A stretch of DNA of 64,000 nt from Bacillus sp. (in: firmicutes) (GTDB taxonomy: Bacteria > Bacillota > Bacilli > Bacillales > Bacillaceae), in the NCBI GenBank assembly GCA_031180805.1, contig JAPSLL010000011.1:39860-103859 (forward strand), in the 5' to 3' direction. A model generated the notes under the pieces. That model was given only the letters and a program-made list of their open reading frames with translations, was not told the origin of the DNA and did no database searches. Shown in pieces: positions 45,967-53,830 of the stretch (positions within the stretch are counted from its first letter, which is position 1; every line of letters begins with the position of its first letter). The translations under genes were made by a program, and so were the position numbers.

Positions 45967-48900
45967 GTGAAATCTATAGTAAATTTTGTACTGAAAAATA
46001 AACTTGCGGTATGGTTACTTACGATAATTATTACGGTTTCAGGTATTTATTCTGGTACACAGATGAAAACAGAAACGATACCAGATATTTCGATTCCATA
46101 CTTAATGGTTATGGGTGTCTATCCTGGTGCAACACCTGAAAAAGTAATGGAAGACGTGTCTATGCCGATTGAGAGGGCAGTAGAAGGACTAGAAGATGTT
46201 AACGCAGTTTATTCAAATTCATCCTCTAACTTATCTAGTATTCAAGTTGAATATGATTATGGTGTTGATATGGATGAAAAGAAACGCCAGCTTGAATCAG
46301 CTTTAAGCAATGTAACTTTGCCTGAGGATGCAGAAGAACCTACGGTCACGGCAATCAGTATGAATATGATGCCTGTCGTTGCGTTAAGTGTTAGTAGTAC
46401 TAAGGAAGATATTGTTGAGCTTACATCGACAGTGAATGATATTTTGCTTCCGAAAATCGAAAAGCTTGACGGTGTGGCCTCAGCGACGATTACTGGACAG
46501 CATATCGATGAAGTGCAATTAACATATGATAATGAAAAAATGGCCCAATACGGTCTTACCGAAGATAAAGTAAAAGAAATAATTCAAGCTAGTGATATGG
46601 CTGTATCATTAGGTCTTTACGAGTTTGAAGAAGGTGAACAAGCAGTTGCGATTGATGGTAAGTTCATGACAGCTGATGAACTTAAAGAAATGGTCATTCC
46701 TGTGACTCCTTCAGAAACAGTCCAAACACCTTTTGTTAAGCTTGGTGATATTGCGAAGATTGAGACGGTTGGTAAGGTTCAATCTGTTTCACGAACAAAT
46801 GGTGAGGATGCAATAGCGATTCAAATCGTTAAAGGTCAGCAAGATAATACAGTTGATGTCGTAAATGAGGTAAAAGAGTTAGTAGAAGAAGAACAAGAGA
46901 GAATTGATGGACTTGTTATTGATATCTCACTTGACCAAGGTGAGCCGATTGAAAAATCAGTCCATACGATGGTTGAAAAGGCATTGTTTGGTGGTTTAAT
47001 CGCGGTATTGATTATTTTGCTATTCCTACGTGATTTTAAATCAACAATTATCTCAATTATTTCTATTCCGGTATCGATTTTCATGGCGCTCTTGCTATTG
47101 AATTGGCTTGATATTACATTAAATATCATGACATTAGGTGCTGTAACAGTTGCAATCGGTCGTGTTATCGATGACTCGATCGTTGTTGTTGAAAATATTT
47201 ATCGACGACTTCATTTAAAAGAAGAAAAATTATCAGGACGTGCGCTTGTACGTGAGGCAACAATTGAAATGTTTAAACCGATACTATCGTCAACATTAGT
47301 AACGGTTGCGGTTTTTGCACCACTTATTTTTGTTGGTGGTATGGTTGGTGAATTGTTCATGCCATTTGCCTTAACGATGACATTTGCGCTAGGTGCATCA
47401 TTAATTGTGGCAATTACAATTGTTCCTGCTTTATCACACTTCCTATTTAAGAAGCGTTTATATAGTGAAAAAACGGAGGGTGGCCATAAAGAGCAAGGGA
47501 AGCTTTCAAACATCTACAAGAAAGTGCTTGAATGGACATTAAACCATAAAATTGTGACATCACTTGCAGCGATCATTCTTTTAGTAGGAAGCTTAAGCTT
47601 AACTCCGTTGATTGGCTTTAGCTTTATGGGTAGTGAAGAGGAAAAGGTCATGTATCTAACGTATACTCCTGCGACAGGTGAGCTAAAGGATGAAACGTTA
47701 GAGAATGTCGCTAAGGTTGAGGAAGAATTATTAAAGCGTGATGATATCGATATTCTTCAGTTATCTGTTAATGAAGAAGCAGATACACAAACTGCGATGA
47801 TGGGTGGAGCCGCAGGTGGAGCGTTAATGTATTTAATCTTTGACCCTGATATGGAAAACTTCCCAGAAGTACGTGAGGAAATTGAAGAGTATGTTTTCAA
47901 TATCGGTCAATCAGGAGAATGGAAGAGCCAAAACTTTAGTTCAATGTCAGGTACTACAAATGAGGTTAGCTACACATTCTATAGTGAAGATTTAGATAAG
48001 TTAAATGAAACAGTTAAAAAAGCTGAAGATATTATGAAGGATAACAAAAAACTTGAAGATGTTTCATCAAGTGCAGAGGATGCATATGTTGAATATGTCT
48101 TTAATGTAGAGCAAGATCATTTGCTGCAATACGGATTAACGACTGGTCAAATCGTTATGATGTTAAGTCCGAATAACACAAAAGACGTATTAACAACTGT
48201 TGAAAAAGATGGAGAAACAATTGATGTTATTGTACAACAGGACCAGGAAGCAGAGCCTAAATCAATCGATGAAATGTTAGAAACACCTGTTCAAACACAA
48301 GCTGGAGCAATGCCTTTATCTGAGCTTGTGACGGTTGAAGAGGGCACAACAATGAATACTCTCGCTCGTAGTAAAGGTGAATATTATGCAACAGTATCAG
48401 GTACTGTAATTGGTGATGATATTTCAAAAGTATCATCAGAGCTAGACAAAGAGCTTGATGATATTGAATTGCCTAAAGGGGTAACAATGGATGTTGCCGG
48501 GGTTACTGCTGATATGCAAGAAACCTTTACACAGCTAGGTGTAGCGATGCTTGCAGCGATCGCAATTGTATACTTTATCCTAGTTGTTACATTTGGTGAA
48601 GGGGTTGCGCCGTTTGCGATTCTATTCTCGTTACCATTTGCGGTTATAGGTTCCTTTGTCGGTCTCTTAATCGTAGGAGAAACAATTTCTGTATCAGTTA
48701 TGATGGGTCTTCTCATGTTAATTGGTATCGTTGTAACGAATGCGATCGTACTCGTTGACCGAATCATTCATATGGAACGTGACGGTATGACAATGCGTGA
48801 AGCGATCCTTGAAGCCGGAGCTACTCGTCTACGCCCAATCCTTATGACAGCTATTGCTACAGTTGGTGCATTAATTCCATTAGCAATTGGCACAGGAGGC

Positions 48901-49050
48901 GGCGGAGGTTTAATTTCGAAGGGACTTGGAATTACCGTTATCGGTGGATTAACAAGCTCAACGTTATTAACATTAATTATCGTCCCAATCGTGTACGAAG
49001 TTTTATCGAAGATGTTTAAGAAAACACGGAATGAAGTACAGGATAACTAA
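45967..49050 (+). CDS. swrC: RND-family efflux pump (SwrC/YerP-like)
   Basis: This 1027-residue pump has 12 membrane helices: helix 1 at about 10-30, two large external domains, and helices 2-6 and 8-12. It shows the RND repeats TETIPDISIPYLMVMGVYPGATPEKVMEDVSMPIE, VAIGRVIDDSIVVVENIYRRL (with the Asp pair of the proton relay) and IGIVVTNAIVLVDRI. SwrC in B. subtilis exports surfactin and other amphiphiles. The frame is open to a TTG at 45937, but that lies at the likely transcription start; the GTG at 45967, with AGGGTAGGTG before it, is the better start. A strong terminator follows. Confidence 0.92.
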   Translation: MKSIVNFVLKNKLAVWLLTIIITVSGIYSGTQMKTETIPDISIPYLMVMGVYPGATPEKVMEDVSMPIERAVEGLEDVNAVYSNSSSNLSSIQVEYDYGVDMDEKKRQLESALSNVTLPEDAEEPTVTAISMNMMPVVALSVSSTKEDIVELTSTVNDILLPKIEKLDGVASATITGQHIDEVQLTYDNEKMAQYGLTEDKVKEIIQASDMAVSLGLYEFEEGEQAVAIDGKFMTADELKEMVIPVTPSETVQTPFVKLGDIAKIETVGKVQSVSRTNGEDAIAIQIVKGQQDNTVDVVNEVKELVEEEQERIDGLVIDISLDQGEPIEKSVHTMVEKALFGGLIAVLIILLFLRDFKSTIISIISIPVSIFMALLLLNWLDITLNIMTLGAVTVAIGRVIDDSIVVVENIYRRLHLKEEKLSGRALVREATIEMFKPILSSTLVTVAVFAPLIFVGGMVGELFMPFALTMTFALGASLIVAITIVPALSHFLFKKRLYSEKTEGGHKEQGKLSNIYKKVLEWTLNHKIVTSLAAIILLVGSLSLTPLIGFSFMGSEEEKVMYLTYTPATGELKDETLENVAKVEEELLKRDDIDILQLSVNEEADTQTAMMGGAAGGALMYLIFDPDMENFPEVREEIEEYVFNIGQSGEWKSQNFSSMSGTTNEVSYTFYSEDLDKLNETVKKAEDIMKDNKKLEDVSSSAEDAYVEYVFNVEQDHLLQYGLTTGQIVMMLSPNNTKDVLTTVEKDGETIDVIVQQDQEAEPKSIDEMLETPVQTQAGAMPLSELVTVEEGTTMNTLARSKGEYYATVSGTVIGDDISKVSSELDKELDDIELPKGVTMDVAGVTADMQETFTQLGVAMLAAIAIVYFILVVTFGEGVAPFAILFSLPFAVIGSFVGLLIVGETISVSVMMGLLMLIGIVVTNAIVLVDRIIHMERDGMTMREAILEAGATRLRPILMTAIATVGALIPLAIGTGGGGGLISKGLGITVIGGLTSSTLLTLIIVPIVYEVLSKMFKKTRNEVQDN

Positions 49051-49054
49051 AATC

Positions 49055-49101
49055 AAAGGTCTAACAAGATGTTATGTCATCTTGTTAGACCTTTGTTGTT
49101 T
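49055..49101 (+). terminator. Rho-independent terminator after the RND gene
   Basis: A perfect 17-bp stem (AAAGGTCTAACAAGATG with its complement) and a 6-nt loop are followed by GTTGTTT. Confidence 0.9.
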
Positions 49102-49161
49102 GATGGCATAAATGTTGTTTTGCTATGAATCATTGAAAAATTAAAGGAGCTGTTTCTACTT

Positions 49162-49686
49162 ATGAATGAACGTTGGTTAGAAGTGTTGAAGCTAATAGAA
49201 GGAAAATTAAGTAAGCCATCCTTTGAAACATGGTTAAAGGCAACTGATGCAAAAATAGAGGAGAATAATTGGACAATTATTGCTCAAAATGAATTCTCTA
49301 GAGATTGGTTAGAATCAAGGTATATGGGCTTAATTGAAGAGACAATACAAGAAATAACGAGCGAGATTCCTTTCGTAAAGATTATTACTGATAGACAAGT
49401 TGGTTTAGATAATTTAAAGGATAATCGAATAGAACATATTATTACACAAATTAATGCACTACACCCTTCTGAAAGGAAAAAACTCATTTCAATATTGGGT
49501 GAACAAGGTAATGCGATTGAAGAAAATAGTACTATAAATTCCTCTTCTACTGACTATAGTGAAAGAGAATCAGCTAATGAAGAGACGGAAGGGAGAATTG
49601 AATATTTAGAACGGGAATGGAAGGGAATGAATGAAAGGGTACATAAACTAGAATCAAAAATAATTGAACTAATAGAAAAAATGTAA
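49162..49686 (+). CDS. Stand-alone DnaA N-terminal domain (domain I) protein with C-terminal coiled coil
   Basis: Residues 4-78 match domain I of replication initiator DnaA almost motif by motif: WLEVLKLIEGKLSKPSFETW, IIAQNEFSRDWLESRY and LIEETIQEIT. The AAA+ ATPase (domain III) and the DNA-binding domain IV are absent. Residues 80-140 are a Ser/Thr/Glu-rich linker, and 140-174 form a coiled coil (RIEYLEREWKGMNERVHKLE). Domain I mediates DnaA self-association and contacts with DnaB/DnaD/SirA-type partners, so this protein could compete in or modulate initiation, which is inference. AAAGGAG precedes the ATG. It is a single gene. Confidence 0.88.
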   Translation: MNERWLEVLKLIEGKLSKPSFETWLKATDAKIEENNWTIIAQNEFSRDWLESRYMGLIEETIQEITSEIPFVKIITDRQVGLDNLKDNRIEHIITQINALHPSERKKLISILGEQGNAIEENSTINSSSTDYSERESANEETEGRIEYLEREWKGMNERVHKLESKIIELIEKM

Positions 49687-49689
49687 ATG

Positions 49690-49720
49690 TAAGAAGAAAA
49701 TGTTTTATTTTCTTCTCTAT
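49690..49720 (+). terminator. Rho-independent terminator after the DnaA domain I gene
   Basis: AGAAGAAAAT pairs with ATTTTCTTCT around a short loop. A second hairpin (AGGCCGTCT with AGACGACCT, 49731-49760) ending in TTT follows directly. Confidence 0.65.
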
Positions 49721-49832
49721 GTACAATAATAGGCCGTCTCATTTATGTCAGACGACCTTTGCAAAGTGAAAGCATAACTGGCAAATTTCATTTATAAATT
49801 AGAGCAAAATACTGTTAAGTTTTTTTAGTAGT

Positions 49833-51542
49833 TTATTTTAATTTAAACGTACTCACCATCGTCTGAAGCTCCTCAGCCATTTTAGCTAATGTTTGGGCAG
49901 AGGCTGTAATTTCCTCCATTGATGCAAGCTGTTCTTCGGCTCCTGCTGCTACTGTTTGTGATGAAGAAGCAGAGGTTTCTGCATTTTTAGAGATTTCTAA
50001 TATGCCGTAGGCGGTTTGTTCAACACTTGCAGACATTTGCTGAGCTGCTGCAGTTACTTCCTCGGATTGCTTCGATACGTCTGTAGCAGAGTGAAGAATT
50101 TGATTAAAGGATTCTCCTGTTTCATTTATCAAGTCGAGGCCAGTCTTCATTTCTGTCATACATTTATCCATTGCTTCGACTGCGTTTGATGTATTGTTTT
50201 GGATTTCCTGAATGAGCTGTGTAATTTGCTCTGCAGAACGATTTGATTCCTCGGCAAGCTTTCTTACCTCATCAGCTACAACCGCAAAGCCTTTTCCATG
50301 TTCTCCAGCCCGAGCTGCTTCAATTGCTGCGTTTAAGGCTAATAGATTTGTTTGGTTAGAAATATTAGAAATCATCGCAACGATGTTCTCAATTTCTTTT
50401 GAACGTTGACCAAGGTCTTTTATAATGCTTGAGGATTCAAGAACTGTTTGGTTAATAGAATCCATTTGATTAATTGTTTTTTTAAGAAAAACATTACCCT
50501 TTTCAGATTCTGCAGTTGTCGTATTTGAATGCTCTGATACGAGTGAGATAGACTCTGTAATGTGATTAATGCCCATTGCCATTTCTTGAATCGAGGTTGA
50601 TGCTTGTTCCGTTTCTCTTACTGAAGTTTCGGCAGTTGACGCAAGGACTGTACTTGCCTCAGCAATATGCTCTGATGCACGATTTGTTTCTTCGGCACTT
50701 GTCATTAATTGTTCAGATGCTGCTGCAACATGGTCTGAAGATAATCCGATTTTTGAAATTAATTGGTTTAATTGGATAAGCATATTATTAAAGGACGAAG
50801 ATAGAGAACCGATTTCATCTTTTGATTGATAATCACTTTGGACAGATAAATCTCCATTTTCAGCTCTTTTCATCAAGCCTTCCATCTGTTTCACAGGTTT
50901 GTAGATAAGACCTGCAATGACTAAGCTAACTAAACAAAATAGTATGATGCAACCAATCGTAATGCTAATCATAATAATCGTTGCGTATTGAATATCCTTA
51001 CTGTTTTGATTATTAACTGCTTTTGCAACATTACTATTTAATTCAATTAGATCTGTATAAGTTTCATCAATTAATTGCAAAATTGGATCTGTTTCAGCAA
51101 CGTAGAGCTCGTATGCCTCATTGTTTTTATTAGCTGAAGCAAGCTCAATCACTTTTGTTACGGAATCAGTAATTTGGTTAGATAAATTGTTCACCCTGTT
51201 TAGTTTTTCTAATTCTTCTGAGTCATTCGTATGATAAGTTTCTAATAGCTTCTCATTTTCCTCTAATTTGGCATTGAGTTCAGCTAATAATTCCTCATTT
51301 CGGCTTTGGTCAGTATTCACCATTAGTTCAATAAGGTTTTGTTGAGTATATTGTAGATTAGATTTTATCGTACTAATTGTTTCGATCGGTTTTAGATTAT
51401 CCGTGTACATATCATCTAGCTTATTTCCCATATTTCTTATTTCGCTAAAGCCGGTTAATCCTACAATGACAATACCGATTAACGAAATTGCTGCTATAAT
51501 GGTAATTTTAAAGATAATTTTTAAATCCTTAAGCCATTTCAT
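49833..51542 (-). CDS. Methyl-accepting chemotaxis protein
   Basis: This 569-residue receptor has helix 1 at about 9-31, an external four-helix-bundle (4HB_MCP) sensor at 35-188 ([21 protein letters not shown]), helix 2 at 190-215, a HAMP domain at 215-268 ([22 protein letters not shown]) and the signalling domain with the hairpin tip [27 protein letters not shown]-type methylation sites cannot be placed exactly. The frame is open 17 codons further, but GAAGGAG selects the ATG at 51542. A sigma-D-type promoter lies about 55 bp upstream. The ligand is unknown. Confidence 0.92.
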   Translation of the reverse strand: MKWLKDLKIIFKITIIAAISLIGIVIVGLTGFSEIRNMGNKLDDMYTDNLKPIETISTIKSNLQYTQQNLIELMVNTDQSRNEELLAELNAKLEENEKLLETYHTNDSEELEKLNRVNNLSNQITDSVTKVIELASANKNNEAYELYVAETDPILQLIDETYTDLIELNSNVAKAVNNQNSKDIQYATIIMISITIGCIILFCLVSLVIAGLIYKPVKQMEGLMKRAENGDLSVQSDYQSKDEIGSLSSSFNNMLIQLNQLISKIGLSSDHVAAASEQLMTSAEETNRASEHIAEASTVLASTAETSVRETEQASTSIQEMAMGINHITESISLVSEHSNTTTAESEKGNVFLKKTINQMDSINQTVLESSSIIKDLGQRSKEIENIVAMISNISNQTNLLALNAAIEAARAGEHGKGFAVVADEVRKLAEESNRSAEQITQLIQEIQNNTSNAVEAMDKCMTEMKTGLDLINETGESFNQILHSATDVSKQSEEVTAAAQQMSASVEQTAYGILEISKNAETSASSSQTVAAGAEEQLASMEEITASAQTLAKMAEELQTMVSTFKLK

Positions 51543-51601
51543 AGATATAGTCTCTCCTTCATTTTGTATACATAATTCGATAAATTTCACCAATATTTTT
51601 T

Positions 51602-51628
51602 ATATCGACATTTTTTTCAATAGATTAA
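51602..51628 (-). promoter_or_regulatory. Sigma-D-type promoter of the chemoreceptor gene
   Basis: On the minus strand TTAA (51628-51625), a 15-bp spacer and GTCGATAT (51609-51602) match the B. subtilis sigma-D consensus TAAA-N15-GCCGATAT at 10 of 12 positions. This is the form expected for motility and chemotaxis genes. Confidence 0.7.
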
Positions 51629-51761
51629 TATTAAAATGTATATATTTATGTAAAAATCCCAAAAAAAACTAATTTTCTTGAGGCTTATTTTTGTTGCAGC
51701 TAATAGGGGAGAAGGGAGGTAGGAGCTTCCGTAAAGTGGCGACAATCTGTGACCCGATAAA

Positions 51762-51800
51762 AACAACATACTTTACAGAAAGAGTGTAAAGTATGTTGTT
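51762..51800 (-). terminator. Rho-independent terminator of guaC
   Basis: A perfect 16-bp stem (AACAACATACTTTACA with its complement), followed on the minus strand by TTTTATC, lies 45 bp after the guaC stop. Confidence 0.85.
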
Positions 51801-51844
51801 CATAATAAAAAGAGCAAGGAAGCAACCTCGCTCTATTAAGTAAA

Positions 51845-52828
51845 TTAAAAAACTTTATCACCGTTGAAAATTGAATTTTTTACGATCACATAATCAACAT
51901 TACGGATTGCATCTAATTTCTTTCCGCCGGCATAGGAAATTGACGATTGAAGGTCTTGCTCCATTTCGGTTAATGTATCTTGCAATGAGCCTTTATACTC
52001 AACATGCATTTTCTTACCTTCAACATTTTTCTTTTCACCTTTTTGAAATTCTGATGCAGAACCAAAGTATTCTTTATAAAGTTTTCCGTCTTTTTCAATT
52101 GTTCTTCCTGGTGATTCCTCATGACCAGCAAATAATGAACCGATCATAACCATGGAAGCACCGAAGCGAATTGATTTTGCAATATCACCGTGAGTGCGAA
52201 TTCCTCCGTCAGCGATAATTGGTTTGCTTGCAGCCTTTGCGCACCAACGAAGTGCAGCTAATTGCCAGCCTCCAGTTCCAAAGCCTGTTTTAATTTTTGT
52301 AATGCATACCTTACCTGGTCCAATCCCAACCTTTGTTGCGTCAGCACCAGCGTTTTCTAATTCTCTTACTGCTTCAGGTGTTCCAACATTCCCTGCAATC
52401 ACAAAGCTAGTTGGAAGGAGCTTTTTAATGTGCTGGATCATTGCAATAACAGCGTTAGAATGCCCGTGTGCAATATCAATTGTTATAAATTCAGGAATTA
52501 GCTGTTCACTTGCTAATTGCTCAATAAACCCATACTCTTCCTCTTTAACACCTACACTGATTGATGCGATTAAACTGCGTGATTTCATCATTTTAATAAA
52601 ATCGATTCGCTTTTCTGGTTCAAAACGATGCATGATATAGAAATAGCCATTTTCAGCTAAAAAAATTGATATCGTTTCATCGATAATCGTTTGCATATTA
52701 GCAGGGACTACAGGTAATTTAAACGTATGTCCACCTAACGTTACGGTTGTATCACATTCAGAGCGGCTGTTTACAATGCATTTTGCCGGAATTAATTGAA
52801 TATCTTCATAATCAAACACATTTTCCAT
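51845..52828 (-). CDS. guaC: GMP reductase GuaC
   Basis: The 327-residue enzyme converts GMP to IMP and ammonia with NADPH in purine salvage. It is near-identical in motifs to B. subtilis Gua[26 protein letters not shown], the loop [20 protein letters not shown] with the catalytic Cys-Thr, [19 protein letters not shown] and [17 protein letters not shown] lies 9 bp further upstream, but GGGGTG spaces to the ATG at 52828. A consensus promoter and a PurR-box-like site lie upstream, in keeping with purine control. Confidence 0.97.
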   Translation of the reverse strand: MENVFDYEDIQLIPAKCIVNSRSECDTTVTLGGHTFKLPVVPANMQTIIDETISIFLAENGYFYIMHRFEPEKRIDFIKMMKSRSLIASISVGVKEEEYGFIEQLASEQLIPEFITIDIAHGHSNAVIAMIQHIKKLLPTSFVIAGNVGTPEAVRELENAGADATKVGIGPGKVCITKIKTGFGTGGWQLAALRWCAKAASKPIIADGGIRTHGDIAKSIRFGASMVMIGSLFAGHEESPGRTIEKDGKLYKEYFGSASEFQKGEKKNVEGKKMHVEYKGSLQDTLTEMEQDLQSSISYAGGKKLDAIRNVDYVIVKNSIFNGDKVF

Positions 52829-52873
52829 GAATAACACCCCTAAACACGAATATTTATTTTCAGTTAAACTAAA

Positions 52874-52919
52874 AATGTTCGCCCATTGGTACTTTACATC
52901 ATTTTCATTATATTGTCAA
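52874..52919 (-). promoter_or_regulatory. guaC promoter with PurR-box-like site
   Basis: On the minus strand, TTGACA (52919-52914), a 17-bp spacer and TAAAGT (52896-52891) form a sigma-A promoter. Just downstream GGGCGAACATT (complement of 52874-52884) resembles the PurR box core CCGAACWWT with one mismatch, overlapping the expected start site. PurR control of guaC is known in B. subtilis. Confidence 0.6.
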
Positions 52920-52959
52920 AGCTTTTCATTAAGGTATGTAAAAGTAGTCTTTTAAAAAG

Positions 52960-53095
52960 CTGTAGCTCCTAGCACCAGGAGTCATAAGTCTCTCGAATAG
53001 AAGACAATTCAAGGGGCAAGCATAAGCTAAGCATTCTTTGAGCTGGAGACACACCAGAGAAGAGGTAAGCAGCACCTCCTATATTGATGTGTCTA
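52960..53095. other. Structured intergenic segment with several inverted repeats
   Basis: CTCCTAGCACCAGGAG (near 52967-52983) is a small hairpin. AGACACA...TGTGTCT (53047-53093) encloses GAGGT...ACCTC. The segment lies between guaC and the small gene at 53120 and encodes no protein. It may be a small RNA, a terminator complex or a degraded repeat. TAGCACC and AGTCATAAG recur at 58894-58913. Confidence 0.35.
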
Positions 53096-53119
53096 AATTT
53101 CATCTAGCTGCTTAAAGTA

Positions 53120-53311
53120 TTAAATCCCTTGCACCTCACAATATTGATCGATGAGCTTTTCAATTTCGCCTAAATTTGGAGCTTGTCCGGAAAATGTGAA
53201 GGGAAGCTCTTCAATAAAGGTTCCTTTTTTATAGACATGGATTGCACCATTCTGTTCAATAACACTATACTCAGGTTCAAATCGATAGCCACTTCGTTCA
53301 ATTGCACCCAT
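53120..53311 (-). CDS. Small conserved Bacillus protein (DUF5370/YbxH-like)
   Basis: The 63-residue product begins MGAIERSGYRFEPEYSVIEQ and ends with a helix (EIEKLIDQYCEVQGI). The opening and the IHVYKKGTFIEEL segment match, from memory, a small family found across Bacillus (YbxH, DUF5370). The function is unknown. GGGGG lies about 13 nt upstream of the ATG. It stands alone. Confidence 0.65.
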   Translation of the reverse strand: MGAIERSGYRFEPEYSVIEQNGAIHVYKKGTFIEELPFTFSGQAPNLGEIEKLIDQYCEVQGI

Positions 53312-53407
53312 GAATAAATTGATACCCCCAAATTGTTAGTGTTGTTAATGTTCAATAGTTAGTATGACTTGAATTGGTAATCTTAGTCTTTAGGGGTGAA
53401 AGTAGAA

Positions 53408-53443
53408 AGGGGGTGTTTGTACAATATTGTACAAACACCCCCT
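53408..53443. repeat. Perfect 36-bp palindrome between two minus-strand genes
   Basis: The two 18-bp halves are exact complements with no central loop (GTTTGTACAAT then ATTGTACAAAC at the centre). It lies 12 bp after the CMD-family stop. It can act as a terminator stem, although no clear U-tract follows, or as a protein-binding site. Confidence 0.75.
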
Positions 53444-53454
53444 ATAAAGAAGGA

Positions 53455-53829
53455 TTATTTTACTGATTCAAAGATTTTACCGGCAATTTGCATCGCTTGT
53501 GTTGCTTTTGGAAATCCTGCATATGCCGCACATTGAATAATGATTTCTTTGATTTCATCTTGGGTTAAGCCGACTTGTAATGCTGCGCGGATATGAACCT
53601 CAAGTTGGTCAAATGCACCTTGGGTAATTAATGCTGTTAGTGTGATGATTTCTCTTTGAGTTAAGGAAAGTCCTTTTCTTGAATAGACTTCACCAAATCC
53701 GAAGCCGACAATCATTTCCCAAAAGTCTGGAGAAACCCTTTCCATGTTTTCCATCATTTTAAAGGTCTCTTCAGGAACCATTTCCTTTACGGTAGTGATT
53801 CCTTTTTCAAATCTATTGTTCTGTTCCAT
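53455..53829 (-). CDS. Carboxymuconolactone decarboxylase (CMD/AhpD-like) family protein
   Basis: This 124-residue helical protein has the CMD core: PDFWEMIVGFGFGEVYSRKGLSLTQREIITLTAL, and VHIRAALQVGLTQDEIKEIIIQCAAYAGFPKA with a conserved Cys and His. No CxxC pair is present, so AhpD-type peroxidase activity is unlikely. GGGGAGG precedes the ATG at 53829; the longer frame start lies inside the TPP-enzyme gene. It follows the TPP-enzyme stop by 1 bp, so both act together, perhaps in degrading or making an alpha-keto acid product. Confidence 0.85.
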   Translation of the reverse strand: MEQNNRFEKGITTVKEMVPEETFKMMENMERVSPDFWEMIVGFGFGEVYSRKGLSLTQREIITLTALITQGAFDQLEVHIRAALQVGLTQDEIKEIIIQCAAYAGFPKATQAMQIAGKIFESVK

Positions 53830-53830
53830 C

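Noticed and set aside
52194..52640. 148-codon open frame opposite guaC
   Set aside because: It lies fully antisense to a highly conserved enzyme gene, has no ribosome site, and its translation is low-complexity shadow sequence.
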